Positions 32,590-40,508 of a DNA stretch of 64,000 bases are shown piece after piece. This DNA is from Planctomycetota bacterium. GTDB taxonomy: Bacteria; Planctomycetota; PLA2; JAEUHO01. The stretch spans positions 1 through 64,000 of the forward strand of contig JADZCA010000120.1 in assembly GCA_020851795.1 (NCBI GenBank), read 5' to 3'. Every line of letters begins with the position of its first letter. Positions within the stretch are counted from its first letter, which is position 1. A model generated the notes under the pieces. It was given only the letters and a program-made list of their open reading frames with translations, was not told the origin of the DNA and made no database searches. The position numbers and the translations under genes are program-made.

Positions 32590-33909
32590 GGGCGCCGACG
32601 ACGGTCGGCCTCGATCCGGGTCGGCGGCGGCCGCGAGGGCCTCGGGGAACCCGGGGTACGACTTCGAGACCGCCTCGACCCCGTCGAGCACGACCCCGGG
32701 GACCGCGAGACCGAGCACCCCGAAGGCGAGCGCGATGCGGTGGTCGCCGGCGACCGCGACGCGCCCCCCGCGGAGCGCCCCCGCGCGCCCGAGGACCTCG
32801 AAGCCGTCGTCGGTGGGCGTGGCCTCGCCCCCGACCGCACGGACCGCGGCCACCACCGTCGCGACGCGGTCGGACTCCTTGTCGCGCAGGTGGGGCGCCC
32901 CCGTCACGCGCGTCCCCCCCTCGGCCGCCGCGCCGAGCGCGGCCACCAGCGGCGCGAGGTCGGGGGCGTCGCGCAGGTCCACCTCGCCCGCGCCCCGCAG
33001 GCCCCCGCCGGGCCCCACCACCTCCGGGACGCCGTCGGCACCGGTCCGGACGCGCGCCCCCATCCGCTCGAGCACCGGGAGCAGCGCGAGGTCGGGCTGC
33101 GCCGACGCGCGCGGGAGCCCCGCCACGCGTGCGCGGCCTCCCGTCAGCGCGGCCGCCGCCCACCACACCGCCGCCGACGACGCGTCGGGCTCGACGCGCA
33201 GGTGCGCGCACCGCGGCGTCGCCGCGGGCACGGTCACGACGCCGTCGCGCTCCTCGCTCGGGACGCCGAAGGCGGCCAGGGCCGCGCGCGTCAGGCCGAG
33301 GTAGCCGCGCGACACCGCCGGCCCGACCACGCGCACCACGACGCCGCCGGCCCGGCACGCCGAGAGGAGGATCGACGACGCGGGCTGGCTCGAGCGGTCG
33401 AGCGGGAGCGAGACCGCGTGCGCGGTCCACGGCGTGGCGATCACCCGCAGGGCGCCGCTGGGCTTGCGGTGCACGTGCGCGCCGAGGCGCCCGAGCGCGC
33501 GGACGAGGGCGCCGTGCGGCCGGGCCCGCAGGCGCGGCGCCCCCGTGAGCAGCGTGCGGGCGCCGCGGGGGCGCAGCCCGACGGCGGTCGTGAGCAGCCG
33601 CAGCCCCGTGCCGTTCATCCCGAGCACGAGCCGCCGCCGGTCCCGCGAGCGGCCCAGCGCGCCGTCGTCACCCACGGCACCCGGGACCTCGCCGACGCAC
33701 GGCACGGGCACGCCGGCCACCGCCGACAGCGCGGCCGCGAGCCCGACGACGTCACCCGAAGGCGCCCCGGCGGCCTCGATCGTCGTGGTCGCCCCCCGGG
33801 GGCCGAGCACGGCGAGGAGCAGCGCCCGCTGGTGCACCGACTTGCTCGGCGGCACGGCCGCCTCGAGGTCGATCGGGCCGGTCGCCAAGGGCGCGGGGAA
33901 GGTCGCCAC
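32587..33909 (-). CDS. aroA: 3-phosphoshikimate 1-carboxyvinyltransferase (EPSP synthase)
   Basis: The 440-residue enzyme shows the EPSPS landmarks: 'PPSKSVHQRALLLAVL' (usual PGSKS), 'LGMNGTGLRLLTTAVGL' (usual GNAGTAxR), 'SSQPASSILLSA', 'EPDASSAAVWWAAAAL', 'LRDKESDRVATV' and 'AVAGDHRIALAFGVLGL'. It joins shikimate-3-phosphate and PEP in the chorismate pathway. The PGSKS and GNAGT loops deviate from consensus, so a divergent class is likely, but the Lys, Asp and Arg positions look intact. GTG 33909 follows a TAGGGT hexamer by 6 nt with no ribosome site. It diverges from purC. Confidence 0.92.
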   Translation of the reverse strand: MATFPAPLATGPIDLEAAVPPSKSVHQRALLLAVLGPRGATTTIEAAGAPSGDVVGLAAALSAVAGVPVPCVGEVPGAVGDDGALGRSRDRRRLVLGMNGTGLRLLTTAVGLRPRGARTLLTGAPRLRARPHGALVRALGRLGAHVHRKPSGALRVIATPWTAHAVSLPLDRSSQPASSILLSACRAGGVVVRVVGPAVSRGYLGLTRAALAAFGVPSEERDGVVTVPAATPRCAHLRVEPDASSAAVWWAAAALTGGRARVAGLPRASAQPDLALLPVLERMGARVRTGADGVPEVVGPGGGLRGAGEVDLRDAPDLAPLVAALGAAAEGGTRVTGAPHLRDKESDRVATVVAAVRAVGGEATPTDDGFEVLGRAGALRGGRVAVAGDHRIALAFGVLGLAVPGVVLDGVEAVSKSYPGFPEALAAAADPDRGRPSSAP

Positions 33910-33915
33910 GGGCGG

Positions 33916-33921
33916 ACCCTA
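33916..33921 (-). promoter_or_regulatory. -10 element (TAGGGT) of aroA, leaderless-type
   Basis: TAGGGT on the minus strand is separated by only 6 nt from GTG 33909, so the mRNA would start at the initiation codon. Confidence 0.5.
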
Positions 33922-33973
33922 CCACCCGCCCGACCGCAGGCCGCACGCGCGACGGTCCGACGGAGGGACGCGG

Positions 33974-33999
33974 TATCCTCCCGCGCCCGCCCGGAGGAG
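33974..33999 (+). promoter_or_regulatory. purC -10 (TATCCT) and ribosome site (GGAGGAG)
   Basis: TATCCT at 33974-33979 lies 25 nt before ATG 34005, and GGAGGAG at 33993-33999 lies 5 nt before it. So purC has a normal leadered message, in contrast to the divergent aroA. Confidence 0.6.
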
Positions 34000-34004
34000 C
34001 CCCG

Positions 34005-34901
34005 ATGACCGCCGCCCCCGCCGTCACCGAGACCCACCTCGACGGCCTCCGCCTCGTCCACCGCGGCAAGGTCCGCGACGTCTACGAGGTCGGCGAGGCG
34101 CTGCTCATCGTCGCGACCGACCGGGTGAGCGCCTACGACAGCGTGCTGACGCCGGGCATCCCCGAGAAGGGGCGCATCCTCACGTCGATGTCGGCCTTCT
34201 GGTTCGACGTGCTCGCCGACGTCGTCCCCAACCACGTCCTGACCACCGACGTGGACGCGATGCCGCCCTCGGTGCGCCGCCACGCCGACGTGCTGCGCGG
34301 ACGCTCGATGCTGTGCCGGCGCCTGACGATGTTCCCGGTCGAGTGCGTCGTGCGCGGCTACCTCACCGGCTCGGGGTGGAAGGACTACAAGCGCACCGGG
34401 ATGGTCTCGGGCCACCGGCTCCCCGCGGGCCTGCTCGAGTGCGGAAAGCTCACGCCGCCGCTCTACACGCCGTCCACGAAGGCCGCGGTCGGGCACGACG
34501 AGACGATCGACTTCGCGCAGACCGAGCGCATCGTCGGCGCCGAGGCCGCCGCGCGGCTGCGCGACCTGACGCTCGCCGTGTTCCGCCGCGCCACCGAGGT
34601 CGCCGAGGCGCGCGGGATCCTGCTCGCCGACACCAAGCTCGAGTTCGGCCGCGACGCGTCCGGGACGATCGTGCTCGGCGACGAGGTGCTGACCCCCGAC
34701 TCCTCGCGGTTCTGGGACGCGCGGCGCTACGCGCCGGGCCGCGGCCAGGACTCGTACGACAAGCAGCGCATCCGCGACTGGCTCGACCGCGCGGGCTGGG
34801 ACCACAACCCGCCCCCGCCGCCCCTGCCCGCCGACGTCGTCGCGACGACGACGGCCACCTACCGAGAGATCCACCGCCGGCTGACCGGCAAGGACGTCTG
34901 A
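34005..34901 (+). CDS. purC: Phosphoribosylaminoimidazole-succinocarboxamide synthase
   Basis: The 298-residue SAICAR synthetase is of the longer (yeast-like) type. It has 'LVHRGKVRDVYEVGEALLIVATDRVSAYD' at the N-terminus, 'PVECVVRGYLTGSGWKDY', 'LTPPLYTPSTKA', 'LADTKLEFGRD' and 'VLGDEVLTPDSSRFWDARRY'. It ligates aspartate to CAIR with ATP in purine synthesis. It is followed 19 nt later by purE, the enzyme that supplies CAIR, so the two form an operon. Confidence 0.97.
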   Translation: MTAAPAVTETHLDGLRLVHRGKVRDVYEVGEALLIVATDRVSAYDSVLTPGIPEKGRILTSMSAFWFDVLADVVPNHVLTTDVDAMPPSVRRHADVLRGRSMLCRRLTMFPVECVVRGYLTGSGWKDYKRTGMVSGHRLPAGLLECGKLTPPLYTPSTKAAVGHDETIDFAQTERIVGAEAAARLRDLTLAVFRRATEVAEARGILLADTKLEFGRDASGTIVLGDEVLTPDSSRFWDARRYAPGRGQDSYDKQRIRDWLDRAGWDHNPPPPPLPADVVATTTATYREIHRRLTGKDV

Positions 34902-34920
34902 CGTCCCGACGGAGGAACCC

Positions 34921-35475
34921 GTGTCGCAGCCCCCGCCCGCCCGCCCGCCCGCCGAGCCCGACCTCCGCCCGCCCGTGGTCGGCGTGGTCATGGGGAGCGA
35001 CAGCGACCTCCCCGTCGTGCGCAAGTGCCTCGACATGCTCGAGCACTTCGACGTCCCCTACGAGGTCGAGGTGCTCTCCGCGCACCGCACCCCCGAGCGC
35101 GCGCACGAGTACGCGAGCACCGCGCGGATGCGCGGGCTCAAGGTGATCGTCGCCGCCGCGGGCGGCGCCGCCCACCTCGCCGGCGTGATGGCCTCGCTGA
35201 CGACGATCCCGGTGGTCGGGATCCCCATGCTGACGTCGGGGCTCGGAGGCGCCGACTCGCTCTACTCCACCGTGCAGATGCCCGCGGGCGTGCCGGTGGC
35301 CACGGTCGCCATCGGCGAGGCCGGCGCGACCAACGCCGGCCTCCTGACCGCCGAGATCCTCTCGCTCGCCGACGAGGAGCTGCAGCACCGCCTCCTCGCC
35401 CACCGGGCCGAGCTCCGGCGCAAGGTCGCCGAGAAGAACGAGCGCCTCAAGGCCATGTTGGCCGAGCCGCGCTGA
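34921..35475 (+). CDS. purE: N5-carboxyaminoimidazole ribonucleotide mutase
   Basis: The 184-residue class I PurE has 'VGVVMGSDSDLPVVRKC', 'VEVLSAHRTPERAHEYA', 'VIVAAAGGAAHLAGVMASLT' and 'VVGIPMLTSGLGGADSLYSTVQMPAGVPVATVAIG', covering the active-site Ser, Asp and His residues. About 20 Pro-rich residues precede the core. The start is GTG 34921, with GGAGGA 5 nt upstream. Downstream, GC-rich inverted repeats (CGCCCC/GGGGCG at 35488-35503, and a second near 35535-35558) could terminate the purCE message. Confidence 0.96.
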   Translation: MSQPPPARPPAEPDLRPPVVGVVMGSDSDLPVVRKCLDMLEHFDVPYEVEVLSAHRTPERAHEYASTARMRGLKVIVAAAGGAAHLAGVMASLTTIPVVGIPMLTSGLGGADSLYSTVQMPAGVPVATVAIGEAGATNAGLLTAEILSLADEELQHRLLAHRAELRRKVAEKNERLKAMLAEPR

Positions 35476-35487
35476 GCCGCGCGCGGG

Positions 35488-35503
35488 CGCCCCGCACGGG
35501 GCG
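35488..35503 (+). terminator. Hairpin after purE
   Basis: CGCCCC (35488-35493) pairs with GGGGCG (35498-35503) around a 4-nt loop, 12 nt after the purE stop. A second C/G-rich inverted repeat follows before the next gene. No T tract. Confidence 0.35.
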
Positions 35504-35639
35504 GTGGGTGCGGGAGCGGGTCCGCAGGCGGCCCCCGCCCCGGGGGTTCCCCGGGGGCGTCGTTCAGACGGCGGGGCCGTCGCGCCGATAGGTCGGTGCG
35601 CCTCAGGGTGTGGTGCCCCGGGCCGCGGCATGGACACGC

Positions 35640-38600
35640 ATGGCCCTCCACGGGAGCCTCCGCGAACTTCGCCTCGGCGACGTCCTCCAGACCGTCCAGT
35701 CGGCGGGGGGTCGAGGCCTGCTGCGCGTCCGCAACGGCGGACGACGCGCGATCCTCCACCTCTCCGACCGAGGGGTGCGGATCCTCGAGCCCGAGGTCCT
35801 CGACGACCGCATGATCGTCGAGGCGCTCGTGCGTCGCGGCGTGGTGCAGGCCGACGTGGCCCAACGCGCCCGCGTCGCGGCCGAGAGCCGCAAGCAGTCG
35901 CCGCTCGAGCCGCTGCTCGTCGGCGGCTCGGTGGACCGCGCGCGCCTCGACGACCTCCTCGTCGAGGCGGCCGAGGACGCGATCCTCGACGTGCTCGCGT
36001 GGCAGGAAGGCGACTTCCGCTTCCAGGAGGACGTGGACCCGGCCAGCACCGTCGGCCGCGTCGCCGAGGTGACCGTCGAGTCGAAGGGCCTGCTCCTGCG
36101 GGCGGCGCAGCGCGCCGACGAGCAGCAGCGGGTCGCGGAGCGCATCGGGCCGCAGGCGGTGCTCGTGATGCCGCTCGACGCGTCCGCGGCCGCCTCGCTC
36201 GAGGGCGCGGCGCCCCGGCTCGCCGAGCGCATCGACGGACGGCTGCTGCTCGACGAGATCGCCGTGGCCGAGGGCTGGGCGCTGTTCGAGGCGCGCAAGG
36301 CCGCGGCCGCGCTCGTCGAGGCGGGCGCCGCGCGGCTGCCGACCGGCGAAGAGCTCTCGATGCTGGCGACGGCGCGCGAGCAGGCGGGCGACCTCCGGGC
36401 CGCCTTCGCGCTCGTGCTGCAGTGGGAGTCGCAGGCGCCGGAGGACCCGGCGCCCGCCGAGGTCGCCGCGGGGATCGCGGCGCGCGCGGGGCGCGTCGAG
36501 GAAGAGGCGGCGGCCCTGCGCACGCTCGGCCACCGCCACATGGCCGCGGCCCGGCCCGACGCCGCGCGCGCGGCGTTCGAGGCGCTGCGCAAGAAGCGCC
36601 CCGGTGACCGCGACGCGCTCGAGGGGCTGCGCGACGCCGCCCGTGCGCTCGACGACCAGGACGCGTTCGCCAAGACCTCGCGCGAGCTCGCCGAGGCGGC
36701 GATGGCCGCCGGCGACGCCGCGCAGGCCGCGACGTGGCTGCAGGAGCTGCTCGAGGTGCGCCCCGACGACCTCGACGCACGCCTGCTGCGCACGAAGGCC
36801 GTGGTGCGGCTCGGCGAGCGCGCGCAGGCGGTGCGCGAGCTCGAGATCCTCGCCGACGCGCTCCCCTCGCCGTGCAAGACCCGCGTCGAGCGGGCGGTCG
36901 CCGCCTACGGACGGGAGACCGTCGCGCAGCTGGCGCCCGAGCGCACCGACCTCCTGCGGCGCTTCAGCGGCGTCGCGGAGGCCACGACGGGCCGGCGCCG
37001 CCGCGTCGTGATCGTCGGCGCGCTGCTGCTCGTCGCCTCCGGCGTCGGGATCGTGTTCTGGCCCAAGGGCGCCTCGGGCCTCCTTGAGCGCGCCAAGGAC
37101 GCGGCCGCACGCGGCGACGTGAGCGCCGCGCTCGGGCTCATCGACGAGATCGAGCTCGGCTACAGCGACTCGTCGGAGGCCACCGAGGCGTCGGCGCTGC
37201 GCGCCCGCCTCGTCCCGCCCACGCCGGCGACGAGCCGTCGCTCCGACCCGAAGGCGACCGAGCAGCTCAAGGCCTCGAGCACCGCGACGCTCGAGTCGCT
37301 GCCCCGCTGGCCCGACGCCGACGCGGTCGAGGCGGCGCTGACGCTGGCCGAGCGGCTGCGCGTGCCCACCGCCGACGCCGAGCTGCGGCGCGCGGTGGCC
37401 GAGAGCCTGCGCGCGGCGCTCCCCGAGACGGTGGCGGCGCTGCGCCGCGCCGTCCTCGCGCGGCGCGACGCGCTCGACAGCGCCGCGGTGCTGGCGGAGC
37501 GCCCGCCCGCGACCTCGGGCGCCGCGTCGGTCGCGCTCGAGCGCGCCCGCGAGGCCCTCGACAAGGCCTGGGTGCAGCGTGCCCGCCGCGCGGTCGAGGT
37601 CGCCCGTCGCCTCGCGTCGAGCACCTCCGACGCCGCGGGCGGCCGCAACCTCGGCGAGGAGGTCCGGTTCCTCGAGGACGACGTCGCGACGCTCGAGAAG
37701 GCGACCGCCTCGCGCGCCGACGACGTCGTGCGCCTGCGCCGCGAGACGCACCGCCTCCGCATCGACGAGGCCTACGACCGGGCCCGCACCGAGGGCATCC
37801 GCCTGCTCGCCCGCGGCGAGCTCGCCAACGCCGAGGGCGTGTTCGCGACCCTCGCGGCGCTGGTGGACCAGATCCACACCGACGCGGACCTCACCGCGCT
37901 GCGCGAGGTGGTCGAGCGCCGCGGCATCCTCCAGGCCGTGCAGGAGCGCACCGCCACGATGCAGGCGGTGCGCGAGGGGCTGCGGGCGGCCCAGGAGGCC
38001 GAGCGGACGGGCAACCTGCGCGGCGCGGCCTCGCAGTACGCCAAGCTCGTGCGCCAGTTCCCCGAGATCCGCTTCGACACCCTCTTCACCGTCCCGCTGC
38101 GCGTGACCACCGTCCCGCCCGCGGCCACCGTCTCGCTCAACGGGCGCGCGGTCGAGCGCACCCCCGCCGGGATGGCGGTCGTCCGCTACGGCTGGGGCAG
38201 CGCCGCCACGGTGAGCGTGGCCGCCGAAGGGTACGAGCCGGCCTCGGTCGTGCTCGAGACCTCCACTGAGCGCCCCGACGCCGAGCTGCGCGTGCAGCTC
38301 GCGCCCCGTCGGCGCTGGACGGGCAGCCTCGCGGGCACCGTCGAGGCGCCGCTGCTCGGGCTGCCGGGCGGCGACGTCGTCGTGAGCACGCGCGCCGGGC
38401 GCGTCGAGCGCCGCAACGGCGCCGACGGCTCCGTCGAGTGGTCGGTCGAGACGCGCTGCGTCGAGGGCGTGCGGGGCCGTCCCGTCGCCAACGGCGACGT
38501 GCTCTGGGTGCCGCTCCTCGACGGCCGCGCCGGGCGCATCATGCTCGCCACGGGCTCGGCGCTCCCGCCGCTGCAGCTGCGCGACCGTCCGGTCGGCGAC

Positions 38601-39269
38601 GCCGCCGCGAGCGAGGGCAAGGTCGCGTTCATGGTCGAGGGCTCGCTCGCGATCTTCGGGACGTCGGAGACCCCCACCTACGTCGCGCTCGGCGGCACGC
38701 CCACCGCCGGCGTCCTCTCCGCGCTCGGCGCGTTCTGGGTCGGCACGGCGAGCGGCGTCGTCGTCCGCGTGGACGGCAAGACGCTCGCCGTGAGCGAGGT
38801 GCGCCCCGAGGGCACCGCCTCCGTCGTGGGGCTCGCGGCCGACGCCGAGCGGGTCTACGCGCTCGCCGACGACGGCACGCTGCACGCGGTGGCCGGCGCC
38901 TCGCGCAAGGTCGCGTGGTCGCGGCCCGGGCTGGGCGACGTGGTCGGCCGTCCGGCGGTCGCGGCCGGCGTGGTCGCCATCGCCGACCGCACGGGTCGCG
39001 TGCGGATCTTCGGCGCGGCCGACGGCGCCGCCAAGGGCGTGCACGAGCTCGGGTCGGTGCCGCGCGACGGCCTCGCGGCGGTCGGCGCCCGCCTCGCGGC
39101 GGCGCTCTCCGACGGTCGCCTGTGGGTCTACGACGTCGCGGCGCAGACGGTCATCGTGGACGCCCCGCTCGAGGGCACGGCGCGGCTCGCGCCGGCCGAC
39201 CTCGGCGACGGGAGCGTCGCGGTGCCCGCCAACGGCAACGGCCTCGCCGTGGTCCCGCTCGCACACTAG
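35640..39269 (+). CDS. DUF4388-TPR-TM-PEGA-beta-propeller protein
   Basis: This 1209-residue multidomain protein starts with a DUF4388/PATAN-type domain (1 to about 105: 'LHGSLRELRLGDVLQTVQSAGGRGLLRVRNGGRRAILHLSDRGVRIL'), usually linked to two-component signalling. TPR-like helices follow (about 230-420) and a single TM helix ('VVIVGALLLVASGVGIVFW', about 453). The exported part has long helical/coiled-coil segments (480-810), a PEGA domain (about 817-880, 'TTVPPAATVSLNGRAVERTPAG') and a C-terminal PQQ/WD-like propeller (about 890-1209). The topology suggests a cytoplasmic signalling module joined to an extracytoplasmic sensor. The ATG at 35640 was chosen because it directly precedes the DUF4388 motif. 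Confidence 0.82.
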   Translation: MALHGSLRELRLGDVLQTVQSAGGRGLLRVRNGGRRAILHLSDRGVRILEPEVLDDRMIVEALVRRGVVQADVAQRARVAAESRKQSPLEPLLVGGSVDRARLDDLLVEAAEDAILDVLAWQEGDFRFQEDVDPASTVGRVAEVTVESKGLLLRAAQRADEQQRVAERIGPQAVLVMPLDASAAASLEGAAPRLAERIDGRLLLDEIAVAEGWALFEARKAAAALVEAGAARLPTGEELSMLATAREQAGDLRAAFALVLQWESQAPEDPAPAEVAAGIAARAGRVEEEAAALRTLGHRHMAAARPDAARAAFEALRKKRPGDRDALEGLRDAARALDDQDAFAKTSRELAEAAMAAGDAAQAATWLQELLEVRPDDLDARLLRTKAVVRLGERAQAVRELEILADALPSPCKTRVERAVAAYGRETVAQLAPERTDLLRRFSGVAEATTGRRRRVVIVGALLLVASGVGIVFWPKGASGLLERAKDAAARGDVSAALGLIDEIELGYSDSSEATEASALRARLVPPTPATSRRSDPKATEQLKASSTATLESLPRWPDADAVEAALTLAERLRVPTADAELRRAVAESLRAALPETVAALRRAVLARRDALDSAAVLAERPPATSGAASVALERAREALDKAWVQRARRAVEVARRLASSTSDAAGGRNLGEEVRFLEDDVATLEKATASRADDVVRLRRETHRLRIDEAYDRARTEGIRLLARGELANAEGVFATLAALVDQIHTDADLTALREVVERRGILQAVQERTATMQAVREGLRAAQEAERTGNLRGAASQYAKLVRQFPEIRFDTLFTVPLRVTTVPPAATVSLNGRAVERTPAGMAVVRYGWGSAATVSVAAEGYEPASVVLETSTERPDAELRVQLAPRRRWTGSLAGTVEAPLLGLPGGDVVVSTRAGRVERRNGADGSVEWSVETRCVEGVRGRPVANGDVLWVPLLDGRAGRIMLATGSALPPLQLRDRPVGDAAASEGKVAFMVEGSLAIFGTSETPTYVALGGTPTAGVLSALGAFWVGTASGVVVRVDGKTLAVSEVRPEGTASVVGLAADAERVYALADDGTLHAVAGASRKVAWSRPGLGDVVGRPAVAAGVVAIADRTGRVRIFGAADGAAKGVHELGSVPRDGLAAVGARLAAALSDGRLWVYDVAAQTVIVDAPLEGTARLAPADLGDGSVAVPANGNGLAVVPLAH

Positions 39270-39280
39270 GCCGGCGGATT

Positions 39281-39300
39281 CACGAGCCGACGCGGTCGGG
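39281..39300 (+). repeat. Dispersed 20-nt repeat, copy 1
   Basis: CACGAGCCGACGCGGTCGGG occurs here, 11 nt after a stop codon, and identically at 58306-58325. It contains the palindrome CCGAC-GCG-GTCGG. In this copy an outer CACGA (39281-39285) could also pair with TCGTG (39311-39315), so it may act as a bidirectional terminator between two convergent genes. Confidence 0.6.
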
Positions 39301-39326
39301 CCGGCGTCTTTCGTGAGCTCGGCGGG

Positions 39327-40508
39327 CTATCGCGGCGCAAGGAGCTCGTCGAGCACGGCGCCCTCCGCCGTGGGCATCGACGCGCCGAGGAGCGCGGCGA
39401 GGGTGGGCGCGACGTCGCGGGCCGCGCGCTTGCCGCGCGGCGACGCCCCCTTGCGCAGCCCCGGCCCCACGCCCACGCAGAAGGTCCGCGTCTGGTCGGG
39501 CGAGCCGTCCGAGCGACCGTAGCCGCCCGCGGCGTTCTGCTGCGCGTCGCGCCCGAGGTCGCCGACCACGACGAGGTTCGTCGTCGCGCGCAGCTCGGGG
39601 TCCTCCGCGACCGCGGCCCGCAGGCGCGCGAGCTCCGCGTCCACCCGCTTGAGGACGTCCCAGTACGCGTAGAGGTCCTTCGACGCGACGTCCGCCTGCC
39701 CGAGGCGCACCACCACGAGCCGCGGACGGAAGAGCCGCAGCACGCTCACCGCGCCGCGCAGCGCGCGCACGTCGAGCGCCGCGGGCCCCGCGAGGTCGCG
39801 CGACCGGCGGTCCACCTCCTCGAGCAGCGCGCGCTCGACCCGCAGCGCCTCCGCCGCGCCCTTGCCGTCCACGGGGACGCCGAGCCGCCGCGCGGCCTCG
39901 ACCGACGACGCCCCGCGCAGCCCGGCGAGCAGCTCCCACGCGCGGGGCGCGGTCGGGTTGGGACGCCCGTAGAGCGCGAACAGCGGGCGCAGCGGTTCGC
40001 CGAAGGGGCCGTCCCCCACCGCGAGCGAGGGCGCGAAGCGCGCGCCGTGGTCGGGATGGTCGCTCGCCGCGAGCTCGAGGGCCTCGCCGTCGGCGAAGGA
40101 CGCGTACCACACGTCGGTCGGCGCGAGCGAGAGGCCGCGGCGCACGGCCTCCATCAGCGTCGGCCAGCGCGGCCGCACGCGGCCGGGCGTCTCGACCGCG
40201 ACGTCGCGCCCCGTGAGCACGGCCTCGGTCGCGTCCACGGGGTCGGCGCCGCCCACGGCCCACCCGTCGGCGCCGAACCCGGCCTGCGCGATCCCCCGCA
40301 CCGTGGGCGTGAGGTCGGCGCGGCCGAGCACGTCGGCCGCCCGCACGCCGCCTCCGAGCACGACGAGCACCACGCGCGGCGCGCGCGCGGGCGCGGGCCC
40401 CCCCTCGCCGACGCGGACCGCCGCGGGGACGGCGGCGAGCGCGACGAGCGCCCACAGCGCCCCGAGCGCCCGCGCGACCGCCGTCGGGAGGGGACGGGAC
40501 GGCGTCAT
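39327..40508 (-). CDS. Sulfatase/alkaline-phosphatase-superfamily-like exported protein
   Basis: The 393-residue protein has an N-terminal signal/anchor (about 12-33). A divergent alkaline-phosphatase-superfamily core follows: 'VVLVVLGGGVRAADVLGRADLTPTVRGIAQAGFGADG', 'VVVRLGQADVASKDLYAYWDVLKRVDAEL', 'LVVVGDLGRDAQQNAAGGYG', 'TRTFCVGVGPGLRKG' and 'RDVAPTLAALLG'. The first metal ligand (normally Asp-Gly after the first strand) appears replaced by Gly, so catalysis is doubtful. This layout resembles planctomycetal sulfatase-like proteins encoded beside cytochrome genes. ATG 40508 overlaps the upstream cytochrome gene's stop (ATGA). Confidence 0.75.
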   Translation of the reverse strand: MTPSRPLPTAVARALGALWALVALAAVPAAVRVGEGGPAPARAPRVVLVVLGGGVRAADVLGRADLTPTVRGIAQAGFGADGWAVGGADPVDATEAVLTGRDVAVETPGRVRPRWPTLMEAVRRGLSLAPTDVWYASFADGEALELAASDHPDHGARFAPSLAVGDGPFGEPLRPLFALYGRPNPTAPRAWELLAGLRGASSVEAARRLGVPVDGKGAAEALRVERALLEEVDRRSRDLAGPAALDVRALRGAVSVLRLFRPRLVVVRLGQADVASKDLYAYWDVLKRVDAELARLRAAVAEDPELRATTNLVVVGDLGRDAQQNAAGGYGRSDGSPDQTRTFCVGVGPGLRKGASPRGKRAARDVAPTLAALLGASMPTAEGAVLDELLAPR

